Shown here one piece after another: positions 26,871 through 35,351 of a DNA stretch of 64,000 bases (positions are counted from its first letter, which is position 1; the number at the start of each line of letters is the position of its first letter). The notes below the pieces were generated by a model. The model did not search any database. It was not told the origin of the DNA and saw only the letters and a list, made by a program, of their open reading frames with translations. Source of the stretch: Ferranicluibacter rubi (GTDB lineage: Bacteria; Pseudomonadota; Alphaproteobacteria; Rhizobiales; Rhizobiaceae); the NCBI RefSeq assembly GCF_011603255.1, contig NZ_JAANCM010000015.1, positions 1 to 64,000 of the forward strand. Reading direction: 5' to 3'. A program made the translations under genes and the position numbers.

Positions 26871-29744
26871 ATGCTTCGTTTCCTCGCCATTGTGCTCATT
26901 CTCGTTTCCAGCCTGTCGCCGGTCCTCGCGCAGCAGCCGGCCCCCAGCCAGCCGACCCAAAGCCAGCCAGCTGCGCCCGCGCAGCCAACGACCAGTCAGC
27001 CACCGGCAACACCCGCCACACCGGCTGCGAGCGTCGGACGCCAGAATGCCGGCGATGGCGGGGCGGTGCGGGACCGGCTGGACGATGCGCAGGCCGATAC
27101 GGCGCAGCAGCTCGAGGCGGCACGCAAGCGGCTCGACGCGCTTGCGGCACAGGTCGAGACCGCCGATGCTGCGGAAACCGCGCGTTCGACCCAGGCCAAC
27201 AATTCGAATGCTGCCGACAACCGGCTGGCCGAAATCAAGGCGCAGGTGGACGACCTGTCGCAGCAGGTCGGCGGCCAGATGGATGCGGCCCGCACCCGCA
27301 TCGAGCAGATCAAGGCGCGGCTGACCGAACTCGGCGATCCGCCGGCGGCCGGTGCGGAGCCCGAAGCCTCCGTCGTGACCGACGAGCGGGGCCGCCTGAT
27401 CGCCGAGCGCAACGCCCTGAACGCCGTGACCGGAACGGCGGAAACGCTTGTCGCGGATGCCAACGCGCTCTCGACGACGATCACCGAGAAACGCCGTTTT
27501 CTGTTTTCCAGCACGCTGCTGCGGCATACGGACATCAACATCGACATGCTGGTCGATGCGGGCCAAGCGCTGGTGGTCGAGGCACAGGCGTTCTCCCGCA
27601 ATATCGGTAGCTGGCTGACCTTCGTCTTCACCTTCAAGCGCGTGCCGCTGATGTCGGCGCTGTTCCTGTCGCTCTGCTCGGCGCTGGTGCTTCTGGCCGG
27701 CACGCATCGGCTTTTCGCGCCGCTTCTGCGCCGTTCGGTGCGGGATCTGAACCCGACCTACATCGCCCGCCTGTCGCGCGCCTTCGGTTCGACGCTGGTG
27801 CCCACCATCGCGTCCGCCACGTTTGCGACGACGGCCTTCTTCTTCCTCCAGTCCTTCAATGTGCTTAGGCCGGACATCGCGCCGATCGTGGTGACGTTTC
27901 TCGCGCTCTGCGTCGCGCTGCAGTTCGTCTGGACGATCTCGACGGCGGTTCTGGCACCCGGCCAGGCCGTCTGGCGGCTGGTGCGGGTGTCGGATCGCGG
28001 CGCGCGATTGCTGGTCGCCCTCATCATGGCGATGGCCTTCGCAAACCTCTTCGATTACCTGCTGGAGACGATCAGCGTCACCCTCGGCTCGCCGCTGGTG
28101 CTGACGGTCGCCAAAAGCCTCATCGCCTCGATCCTCATCGGCCTGCTACTGATGGCGATCGCGCTGATCCGCCCGGTCATTCCGCAGGGCCAGCCGCTGG
28201 ACGGGCAGGGGCGGCCGTGGCCGCGTGCCATCTCCATTCTCCTGCTTCTGGCGGGCCTCGGGCTGATCACGGCGGCGCTCTCCGGCTATGTCGGGCTGGC
28301 GCGCTTCATCGCCACGCAGATCGTCGTCACCGGCGCGATCTTCGTCACGATGTATATCGGCATCCTCACCGGCAAGGCGCTGGCCAAGCAGAACGCACTC
28401 GCCAAGACCGTCGGCGGCCGTTACCTGTCGCATCGCTACCGGCTGGAGCCGATGGCGCTGGATCAGATCGGGCTTGCGGTCGGGCTGAGCATCTACCTGC
28501 TCGTCGCCATGTTCTTCGTGCCGCTCCTGCTCCTGCAATGGGGCTTCAAGATCGCGGATATCGAGGCCTGGGCCTACCGGATCTTCACCGAGATCCGCAT
28601 CGGCACGATCACCATCTCGCTCGTCGGTATCTTCGCCGGCATCCTGCTCTTCGTGCTCGGCTTCGTCATCACCCGCTGGCTGCAGCGCTGGATCGATGGC
28701 AGCGTGCTGGCGCGCAGCCGGGTCGATCTCGGCGTGCGCAACTCGGTCAAGACGGGTATCGGCTATCTCGGCATGGGCATTGCCGGCCTGATCGGCATCT
28801 CCGCCGCGGGCCTCGACCTGTCGAGCCTTGCGCTGGTCGCCGGTGCCCTGTCCCTCGGCGTCGGTTTCGGCCTTCAGAACATCGTCTCGAACTTCGTCTC
28901 CGGCCTCATCCTGCTCGTCGAGCGACCGTTCAAGGTGGGCGACTGGGTCATCTCCGGAACGACCGAGGGCTTCGTCAAACGCATCTCGGTACGCGCGACC
29001 GAGATCGAAACGTTCCAGCGGCAGACGATCATGGTGCCGAACTCGCTGTTCATCAACGCGTCCGTCGGCAACTGGACCCACCGCAACAAGCTGGGTCGCG
29101 TGGATATCACCTTTTCCGCGCACTCCTCCAACGATCCGCGCAAGGTGGTGGAATCGTTGCGCGCTGCGGTGACCGGGCTGCCGAACATCCTGCGCAACCC
29201 GGAGCCGATCATCGTCTTCCGCGGCTTCACGTCGTCCGAGCTCGAGTTCGAGGTGCGCGTGTTCCTCGCCGATATCCTGCAGGGCGTCTCCGTTCGAACG
29301 GATGTCCGCATCGCGGTCTTCGAGCGCTTTCAGGCCGATGGCATCGCGCTGGGCGGTCCGGCGGCACCCGAAGTGCCGATCAAGATTTCGCCGGAGGATG
29401 CCGAAGTGCTCTCGGCCATCTTCCAGGGAACGCGGTCGGAGGCTGCAAGGGGGGCCTCGCTGTTGCCGGGGGACGCCGGCGGCTATGTGGAGCAGCCGAG
29501 CGTCGAGCCGCCGGACAGCCGTGGCAATGATGTGCCGGACTCGTCCGAGAGCGACCGGCGCGATGCACTGCGGGGCGAAGAGCTGCGCGCCGACGCCAAG
29601 CCTGGCGTTTCCGCTGCGGCATCGCTCGCACCGGTCACGCCTGCGCGAAAGGTCGATATCGGCGAAGACAAGCCGGCACCGGAGAAGGGCACGGACGGGA
29701 CGAAAAGCGGTGCCCGCAAGCGCCGGCCCGGCCGGCCGCGCTGA
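26871..29744 (+). CDS. Large MscS-type mechanosensitive channel (DUF3772-like N-terminus)
   Basis: The 957-residue protein starts with a signal peptide (LVSSLSPVLA, cleaved near residue 19). A Pro/Gln-rich spacer and a periplasmic helical coiled-coil region (about 70-230) follow. Then come many membrane helices and the MscS pore helix and beta domain (SLGVGFGLQNIVSNFVSGLILLVERPFKVGDWV region). The C-terminal tail of about 120 residues is disordered and ends in a basic KKRRPGRPR-like segment. It probably protects against hypo-osmotic shock. I prefer ATG 26871 because it begins the signal peptide; a longer frame from 26706 has none. Confidence 0.87.
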   Translation: MLRFLAIVLILVSSLSPVLAQQPAPSQPTQSQPAAPAQPTTSQPPATPATPAASVGRQNAGDGGAVRDRLDDAQADTAQQLEAARKRLDALAAQVETADAAETARSTQANNSNAADNRLAEIKAQVDDLSQQVGGQMDAARTRIEQIKARLTELGDPPAAGAEPEASVVTDERGRLIAERNALNAVTGTAETLVADANALSTTITEKRRFLFSSTLLRHTDINIDMLVDAGQALVVEAQAFSRNIGSWLTFVFTFKRVPLMSALFLSLCSALVLLAGTHRLFAPLLRRSVRDLNPTYIARLSRAFGSTLVPTIASATFATTAFFFLQSFNVLRPDIAPIVVTFLALCVALQFVWTISTAVLAPGQAVWRLVRVSDRGARLLVALIMAMAFANLFDYLLETISVTLGSPLVLTVAKSLIASILIGLLLMAIALIRPVIPQGQPLDGQGRPWPRAISILLLLAGLGLITAALSGYVGLARFIATQIVVTGAIFVTMYIGILTGKALAKQNALAKTVGGRYLSHRYRLEPMALDQIGLAVGLSIYLLVAMFFVPLLLLQWGFKIADIEAWAYRIFTEIRIGTITISLVGIFAGILLFVLGFVITRWLQRWIDGSVLARSRVDLGVRNSVKTGIGYLGMGIAGLIGISAAGLDLSSLALVAGALSLGVGFGLQNIVSNFVSGLILLVERPFKVGDWVISGTTEGFVKRISVRATEIETFQRQTIMVPNSLFINASVGNWTHRNKLGRVDITFSAHSSNDPRKVVESLRAAVTGLPNILRNPEPIIVFRGFTSSELEFEVRVFLADILQGVSVRTDVRIAVFERFQADGIALGGPAAPEVPIKISPEDAEVLSAIFQGTRSEAARGASLLPGDAGGYVEQPSVEPPDSRGNDVPDSSESDRRDALRGEELRADAKPGVSAAASLAPVTPARKVDIGEDKPAPEKGTDGTKSGARKRRPGRPR

Positions 29745-29916
29745 CCGTCGTTCGGGATTTGACGGCATGAACGTGACGCCGGCGAAGACTGTTTTCGTGT
29801 TCTCCGCCGGTTTGTCGCCGTATTCCTGAAAAAGCCACCCTAGGTAGCGGCCTTTTAACGACTGCGAAAACCTTTTTTGCTAATGTCCCCCTCAGTGTAG
29901 AAAAAGAGAGCGCGCA

Positions 29917-30750
29917 ATGTCGTTTTTCGGTGTGTCGGGGATGTATTACTCCGGAGAGTCCCTGCAACAGCACCGTATTGTGCTCGCGGAAGATAGTAAT
30001 CTCTTCGCGGCAATGGTGTCGAAGCGCCTCAAGGAACTCCTCGATATCGATGTCATCGTCTGTAAAGACTATGACGAAGTCACTTTCGCCATTGAGAACG
30101 CTTCCTTTCCTGCAACGCTTGCCATCTCGAATATCAATCTTCCCGGCGCGGAGAACGGCGAGGCCCTGTCCTATCTGGTCGATATGAGCATTCCGACCAT
30201 CGTGTTCACGGGCACGTTTCAGGAGAGCACGCGCGAGTCGATCCTCGCCAAGGATATCGTCGATTACATCATCAAGGACAGCGTCTTTGCCGTGGATATG
30301 CTGGTGGAATCCGTCTGCCGCTTTCTGACCAATCACCGGCACCACGTGATGATCGTGGACGACAGCCCGACGGCGCGCGCGCTTTTGACGACGCAGCTCA
30401 AGCGGTTCAATTTCCGCGTCAGCACCGCCGATTGCGGCGCGATGGCGCTCGAACTCCTGAAGCGCCATTCGGATATCGGTCTCGTCATCACCGACTACAA
30501 CATGCCCGATATCGACGGCTTCGAGCTGACCCGGCGCATTCGCGGCGCCTATGGTCCGCATCAGCTGCGCATCATCGGCGTATCCTCCTCTACGAACCGT
30601 CTCCTCTCGGCCCGTTTCCTGAAGGCCGGCGGCAACGACTTCATCATGCGGCCGTTCGTCAACGAGGAGTTCTACTGCCGCGTCAACCAGAACCTGGACA
30701 CGCTGACGAAGATCCGTACGCTCGGCTCGCAGATGGCGCTCAGCGCCTGA
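29917..30750 (+). CDS. Double-receiver response regulator
   Basis: The 277-residue protein consists of two receiver domains and no output domain. In the first (residues about 20-140) the phosphoacceptor position is Asn72 (ISNINLPG) instead of Asp, so it is probably not phosphorylated. The second (about 143-265) is complete, with DD at 148-149, phosphoacceptor Asp193 (ITDYNMPDIDG) and a Lys-like FIMRPF turn. It may act as a phosphate sink or as a protein-protein switch. The next gene is a paralogue with a GGDEF domain added and the opposite pattern of degeneracy. Confidence 0.87.
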   Translation: MSFFGVSGMYYSGESLQQHRIVLAEDSNLFAAMVSKRLKELLDIDVIVCKDYDEVTFAIENASFPATLAISNINLPGAENGEALSYLVDMSIPTIVFTGTFQESTRESILAKDIVDYIIKDSVFAVDMLVESVCRFLTNHRHHVMIVDDSPTARALLTTQLKRFNFRVSTADCGAMALELLKRHSDIGLVITDYNMPDIDGFELTRRIRGAYGPHQLRIIGVSSSTNRLLSARFLKAGGNDFIMRPFVNEEFYCRVNQNLDTLTKIRTLGSQMALSA

Positions 30751-30810
30751 TCTGACGAACGGCGACACTCTCGGTCCAACGTCACCGACATGACGCTTTC
30801 GTGTGCCTCA

Positions 30811-30850
30811 TATGCACCCAGGCGCCCGTTCCCGGGTGCTTGGTGTTTGC
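30811..30850 (+). terminator. Imperfect terminator-like hairpin
   Basis: CACCCAGGCGCCCG and CGGGTGCTTGGTG form an imperfect stem followed by TTTG. It lies about 60 bp after the double-receiver gene. The weak T tract keeps confidence low. Confidence 0.3.
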
Positions 30851-31053
30851 GTTGCGCCAGGCCGATCCTCCCGATCTTCCATCCGTGGCGAGTGTGACCC
30901 ATACCGTTTTTCGGGTCGCGTTAACGGAACACAAAACCCTTTGTGGTAAGCCATACGAGACATAATAGATCCCGCCTACGCAGCATCGACGGCCGGGATC
31001 TTGGGGGGGAGCAGAACCGGTATACGGTATCCTGCTCGAAAAGGGTGGGGACC

Positions 31054-32373
31054 TTGACGTTCAGCAAGCAAGAGCAGACCGGCGATGCCGCGCTGAAGCA
31101 GAGCGGCAGGCATCTGCTGCTGATCGAAGATTCCCGCGTCTTCTCGACGCTTATCCGTCACGAGATCCAGAACGGTGAGGCCATGACGGTGACGCATTGC
31201 GCCTCGCTTGGTGACGTGACGCGGGCGCTGGAGTGCCAGAGCTTCGATGTCGCCGTGCTTGACCTCAACCTTCCCGATGCACCAAACTGCGAGGCGCTCG
31301 ACCTCGTGCTCTCGCACGGCATTCCCGCCATCGTCTTCACCGGCAGCTTCAACGACAGCACGCGCGAGCGCGTTATGGCGCGCGGTGTCGTGGATTGCAT
31401 TATCAAGAACGAGCGCGACTCGGTGTCTTCGGTCGTCGCGGCCGTCAATCGCATGCTGAGCAACGCCGGAACGAACGTGCTGGTGGCCGACGACGATGCG
31501 GAACGCCGGCAGGCGCTGGCGTCGGTCCTGCGCGAGCAGCGGTTTCAGGTGGCCGAGGCAACGACGGGGCAGGACGTGCTCAGCGCCGTGATGGAGGGCC
31601 GCGTCGATCTGGTCATCTCGGAATATGCGGCCAGCGATCTTTCCGCGCAGCAGCTTCTCGTCGGACTGCGGTCCTATGAATGCGAAACGACGGTGCCGAT
31701 CATTGCGATGGCCCCACAGTCCGCCCGGGGGCAGGCGGCGCGGTTTCTCAAAGCGGGCGGCGCCGACTTCGTCGAGCGGCCGTTCGACCGCGACGAGTTC
31801 ATTAGCCGCATCAACCGGTCGATCACCGTCCACCGGCGCATTGCCTCGCTGCAGCGACTGGCGTCGCGTGATTACCTCACCGATCTCTACAACAGACGCT
31901 TCTTCTTTCAGGAAGGGCCACGCATTGTCGAGCAGTGCTTCCGCCGCAATGTGGGTTCCTCGATCGCCATTCTCGACATCGACCACTTCAAGCGGCTGAA
32001 CGATACGTTCGGCCACGAGGTGGGCGATCTCGTGCTGAAGGCGGTCGCACGGACGCTGCGCAATTTCGTCGGCAACGACCACCTGCTCGCCCGCCTCGGC
32101 GGCGAGGAGTTCGGCGTGTTGTTCGACGGGCTCGATATCTCCGCCGCCACCCTCTATTGCGAGCAATTGCGGGAGACGATCGCAAGGACTCAGGTCGTCA
32201 CCGACGACGAGGACCTGTCGGTCACCGTGTCGATCGGCCTTGCGCCCATCGAGCAGCGCGAGGTGTTCGACAACTACCTCCACGCCGCCGACCAGTTTCT
32301 CTACATGGCCAAGCATGCCGGCCGGAACCGGATCGTCTCCGAACTCACGATGATCAATACGATGGCGTCCTGA
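31054..32373 (+). CDS. Double-receiver GGDEF response regulator (diguanylate cyclase)
   Basis: Counting from TTG 31054, the 439-residue protein has receiver 1 (about 18-135) with phosphoacceptor Asp70 (VLDLNLPD). Receiver 2 (about 140-260) has Glu190 at the phosphoacceptor position (ISEYAAS), a natural phosphomimic. The GGDEF domain (about 272-430) has active-site GGEEF at 349-353. No RxxD inhibitory site precedes it. It should make cyclic di-GMP when receiver 1 is phosphorylated. The start is uncertain: GTG 31045 and GTG 30943 are in frame. Receiver 1 closely resembles that of the preceding gene. Confidence 0.87.
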   Translation: MTFSKQEQTGDAALKQSGRHLLLIEDSRVFSTLIRHEIQNGEAMTVTHCASLGDVTRALECQSFDVAVLDLNLPDAPNCEALDLVLSHGIPAIVFTGSFNDSTRERVMARGVVDCIIKNERDSVSSVVAAVNRMLSNAGTNVLVADDDAERRQALASVLREQRFQVAEATTGQDVLSAVMEGRVDLVISEYAASDLSAQQLLVGLRSYECETTVPIIAMAPQSARGQAARFLKAGGADFVERPFDRDEFISRINRSITVHRRIASLQRLASRDYLTDLYNRRFFFQEGPRIVEQCFRRNVGSSIAILDIDHFKRLNDTFGHEVGDLVLKAVARTLRNFVGNDHLLARLGGEEFGVLFDGLDISAATLYCEQLRETIARTQVVTDDEDLSVTVSIGLAPIEQREVFDNYLHAADQFLYMAKHAGRNRIVSELTMINTMAS

Positions 32374-32402
32374 TACTCGACAAGCGGATTGGGCGAGCGG
32401 CC

Positions 32403-33425
32403 TTAACGAGCGGACTGGGCAAGCGTCACCTTGCGGTCGGCGCGCTCCTGCTGCGGAGAGCGGTTGTAGAGTTCGCGATAACACTTGGAGAAGTGCGACG
32501 CGGAGACGAAGCCGCAGGCGACGGCCACCTCGACCACCGGCATGGCCGACTGAACGAGGAGGTGGCGGGCGCGGTCTAGCCGGATCTCCAGATAGTAGCG
32601 GGCAGGTGAACGTCCCATTTCCTGCCGGAACAGCCGCTCGATCTGGCGGCGTGAGAGACCGGCGCTGTCGGCAAGTTCCAGCAGCGACAGAGGCTCGGCG
32701 AGATTGCCTTCCATCAGCTCGATGATCGACAGGACCTTGGCGTTCTGCACCCCGAGGCGCGCGCGCAGCGGCAGGCGCTGGCGATCGTGCGGGCCGCGAA
32801 CGCGATCCGTCAGCGCCTGTTCGCAGACGCGATTGACGAGGTTCTCGCCGAAATCCTGATCGATCAGGTTCAGCATCATGTCGAGCGAGGCGGTACCGCC
32901 GGCGCAGGTGTAGATATTGCTGTCGATCTCGTAGAGATCCGCAAAGACGTCGACCTGCGGGAAGGCTTCGGCGAAGCCCGGCAGGTTTTCCCAGTGGATG
33001 GCGCAGCGCTTGCCCGTCAGCAGGCCAGCCGAAGCCAGCACATGGGCGCCCGTACAGAGGCTCCCGACGGCAACGCCGCGATTGTAGACCTCGCGAAGCC
33101 AGGCATTGACGGATTTGTTCTGAAAATCCTCCACGAAGACGCCGGAACAGACCAGCACCATCGACGGCCGGCTCTCGCCGCCCAGGTGCTTGCGCTCGTC
33201 GGCGACCGACGAGTTGACCTCCAGCGCGATGCCGCTGGAGGACACGACCTGTGCGCCGTCCGTGGAGGCGAGCCGCCAGGAATAGGCGTCATAGCCCAGC
33301 ATCCGGTTGGCGATCCGCAGCGTCTCGATGGCGGCCGCGAAGGGCAGAAGCGAAAAATTGGGAACAAGGAAGAAGACCAGCGAGCGCTTGGCAGTGAGCG
33401 GCTTGTTCACGAGCGATATCTCCAT
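32403..33425 (-). CDS. GlxA family transcriptional regulator (DJ-1/PfpI-AraC)
   Basis: The 340-residue protein has an N-terminal DJ-1/PfpI-like class I amidotransferase domain (about 12-195, SLVFFLVPNFSLLPFAAAIETLR) in which a Cys lies in GSLCTGAHVLA. A C-terminal AraC double helix-turn-helix follows (LLELADSAGLSRRQIERLFRQEMG and VVEVAVACGFVSASHFSKCYRE). Relatives control catabolism of carnitine, choline, arginine or similar nitrogen compounds. The frame continues open to 33758, but a terminator for the next gene lies inside that stretch, so ATG 33425 is the likely start. No target operon is adjacent. Confidence 0.87.
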   Translation of the reverse strand: MEISLVNKPLTAKRSLVFFLVPNFSLLPFAAAIETLRIANRMLGYDAYSWRLASTDGAQVVSSSGIALEVNSSVADERKHLGGESRPSMVLVCSGVFVEDFQNKSVNAWLREVYNRGVAVGSLCTGAHVLASAGLLTGKRCAIHWENLPGFAEAFPQVDVFADLYEIDSNIYTCAGGTASLDMMLNLIDQDFGENLVNRVCEQALTDRVRGPHDRQRLPLRARLGVQNAKVLSIIELMEGNLAEPLSLLELADSAGLSRRQIERLFRQEMGRSPARYYLEIRLDRARHLLVQSAMPVVEVAVACGFVSASHFSKCYRELYNRSPQQERADRKVTLAQSAR

Positions 33426-33825
33426 GCAGGGCAGATGGCTATTCGTCGCTTGGGCACGGCCGACGAGCTTGCCTGAATGCGACACTGGCATGGATGGTCG
33501 CGACTGCCAAGGAACAAAATTTGCGACATCCCGCACTGTGCCTGAAAAAGCATCTGCCGATGGTGCAAACGCCCAATTATGTTGCTTTGCAGCATATGGA
33601 CTTGAAAGTGGAGCGAGCGATGCAGGCTCGATCTGTGTTTCGGCTGATCTGTTTGCGACGCTCGGACATGCGGTGGACTTGTCGGAAACAGGAGGATCGA
33701 AGGTCATCTCGTCCGGGTTTGAACACAGCACAAAAAAGGGCGTCCTGCCGGTCGGCAAAACGCCCTTTTGTCATAACCGCGGCGGGGACACGGCGGGTCG
33801 TCTGTGGTGTCTTTGGCGGATGGGA
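33426..33825. other. Intergenic region upstream of the GlxA-type regulator
   Basis: A 400-bp spacer containing the terminator of the DUF1127 gene (33730-33772) and presumably the promoter of the GlxA regulator. Open frames here continue genes backward or are antisense and show no ribosome sites. Confidence 0.6.
33730..33772 (-). terminator. Terminator of the DUF1127 gene
   Basis: On the minus strand AAAAGGGCGT pairs with ACGCCCTTTT around a 16-base loop and is followed by further T residues. It lies about 55 bp after the DUF1127 stop. Its symmetry would also permit termination on the plus strand. Confidence 0.75.
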
Positions 33826-34032
33826 TCATTGCGCAGGCGTGTTCCGGCTGTCGGTGGATGCGGGAAAGCCGATGTCCTTGAGCGTGTCATAGGACAGCGA
33901 TGCCAGAGCGCGTTCCGAGCGCCTGTCCTGCCATGTCTTGACGATGCGATGTGCGAGCGACGTGGCGCCGGCAAGCGCACGCGATCCGAATGACGGGGTT
34001 GAGGGTGAACTCGAGAGGCTGAAGGTAGACAT
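33826..34032 (-). CDS. DUF1127 domain-containing protein
   Basis: A 68-residue protein with a Ser-rich N-terminus and the DUF1127 core WQDRRSERALASLSYDTLKDIGFP at residues 34-57, an Arg-rich helix ending in the usual DIG motif. AAAGGAACC precedes ATG 34032. Small DUF1127 proteins are common in alphaproteobacteria; some are linked to phosphate and carbon physiology and to CcsR-type small RNAs. A terminator follows. A second DUF1127-type gene lies just upstream on the same strand. Confidence 0.82.
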   Translation of the reverse strand: MSTFSLSSSPSTPSFGSRALAGATSLAHRIVKTWQDRRSERALASLSYDTLKDIGFPASTDSRNTPAQ

Positions 34033-34135
34033 TGCACTGGTTCCTTTTGATGGGGTTCTTCAAAAGGTCGCGACCATGAGGGCATCATGTCGCAACCCGG
34101 TCTATCAATCCAACGAATAGAATTGATGCGTCAGT

Positions 34136-34357
34136 TCAGTATTCTTGATGATCATTGACAGCGAACACGCCGATATCGCGGCGGACCACCGTGGGAAGAT
34201 TCTGCAGTTGCCGGCGCGTGATCCGGCGTGTCGCCGAAAGCTTTTGCCGGTCGATGACCGCCTTCACGATGCGGATGATCGCGCTGACGGGATGGCGGGC
34301 CAATTCCGCCGGCTCTAAGATTATTCTTGTCTTGAAGGGAATGATGTTGCTGTTCAT
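34136..34357 (-). CDS. DUF1127-like small protein
   Basis: A 73-residue basic protein from ATG 34357. The C-terminal part RRITRRQLQNLPTVVRRDIGV fits the DUF1127 pattern, while the N-terminal half (NIIPFKTRIILEPAELARHP) is different from the neighbour at 33826. It lies 103 bp upstream of that gene on the same strand and is divergent from the LysR gene, 106 bp away. The resemblance is partial, so the family call is moderate. Confidence 0.62.
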   Translation of the reverse strand: MNSNIIPFKTRIILEPAELARHPVSAIIRIVKAVIDRQKLSATRRITRRQLQNLPTVVRRDIGVFAVNDHQEY

Positions 34358-34463
34358 GGCCGGCGTCTCCGTTGCCCGTGCCTTGACAATGCGCGCCGGT
34401 CGATGTTCAATCAAACGAAATGAACTCATGGTATCGTTCAGTTTTTCTGATGATGGATCCGAC

Positions 34464-35348
34464 ATGAATATGATGATGCGGCACGCGCTGCCGATGCTCG
34501 AAATCGACGTGCTCAAGACCTTCGTGGCCATTGCCGAGACCGGCAATTTCACCACGGCGGCCGAGGCCGTCTACCGCACGCCGTCGGCCGTCTCGATGCA
34601 GATCAAGAAGATGGAAGAGCTTCTCGGTTGCGCGCTGTTCCTGCGCGATGCGCGCTCGGTGTCGCTGACGCCGAAGGGGGAGGTGCTGCTGGGCTTTGCG
34701 CGGCGCATGCTGGCGCTCAACAATGAAGCGGTCACGCGCTTCCTCATGCCGGACATGCACGGCGTGGTGCGTCTCGGCGCGCCGGAAGATCTTGGCGAGC
34801 GTATCCTTCCCGACGTTCTCAAGCGGTTCGGGGAGACCTTTCCGAACGTCACGGTCGATGTCACCATCGGCCAGAGCAATGTCATGCGCAAACGCGTCGA
34901 GGAGCGGCGCATGGACATCGTGATCTACAACAGCTTCCCGAGCGATACGCTGCGCGACGGCGAGATCCTCATGGAGGAACGGCTCGTCTGGGCGGGTACA
35001 CGGTGCGGCACCGCCCATCTGCGCGAGCCGCTGCCCGTCTCGATGTGGGAAGACGGCTGCGTGTGGCGGGCCGATGCGATCGACAAGCTGAACAAAGCAG
35101 GGCGCGCCCATCGCGTGGCGTTTCTTAGCGCACATACGACGGGCCAGAAGGCGGCGATCCTTGCGGACCTCGCGATTGCGCCATTGCCCCGCTATCTCGT
35201 TCAGGGCGATCTCGTGGAGCTTGGGCCGGCGGAAGGTCTGCCGGACCTCGGAACCTACAACATCGGCATCCAGACGATCGACGACGCGTCAGCACCCGTG
35301 CTTGCGGTTGCCGAGCATGTGCGGGCCGCCTGCATCGCGCTCGTCTGA
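34464..35348 (+). CDS. LysR family transcriptional regulator
   Basis: The 294-residue protein has the LysR winged helix-turn-helix (LEIDVLKTFVAIAETGNFTTAAEAVYRTPSAVSMQIKKMEELLG, about residues 12-55) and a substrate-binding domain of usual length. ATG 34464 is chosen as the first start before the helix-turn-helix; 34473 and others nearby are possible. It is divergent from the DUF1127-like gene, which could be a target. The ligand is unknown. Confidence 0.87.
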   Translation: MNMMMRHALPMLEIDVLKTFVAIAETGNFTTAAEAVYRTPSAVSMQIKKMEELLGCALFLRDARSVSLTPKGEVLLGFARRMLALNNEAVTRFLMPDMHGVVRLGAPEDLGERILPDVLKRFGETFPNVTVDVTIGQSNVMRKRVEERRMDIVIYNSFPSDTLRDGEILMEERLVWAGTRCGTAHLREPLPVSMWEDGCVWRADAIDKLNKAGRAHRVAFLSAHTTGQKAAILADLAIAPLPRYLVQGDLVELGPAEGLPDLGTYNIGIQTIDDASAPVLAVAEHVRAACIALV

Positions 35349-35351
35349 TCG

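Noticed and set aside
33426-33758. Extension of the GlxA-type regulator to 451 residues
   Set aside because: The extension covers the DUF1127 terminator and is low-complexity; the DJ-1-like domain starts after residue 111 of that frame.
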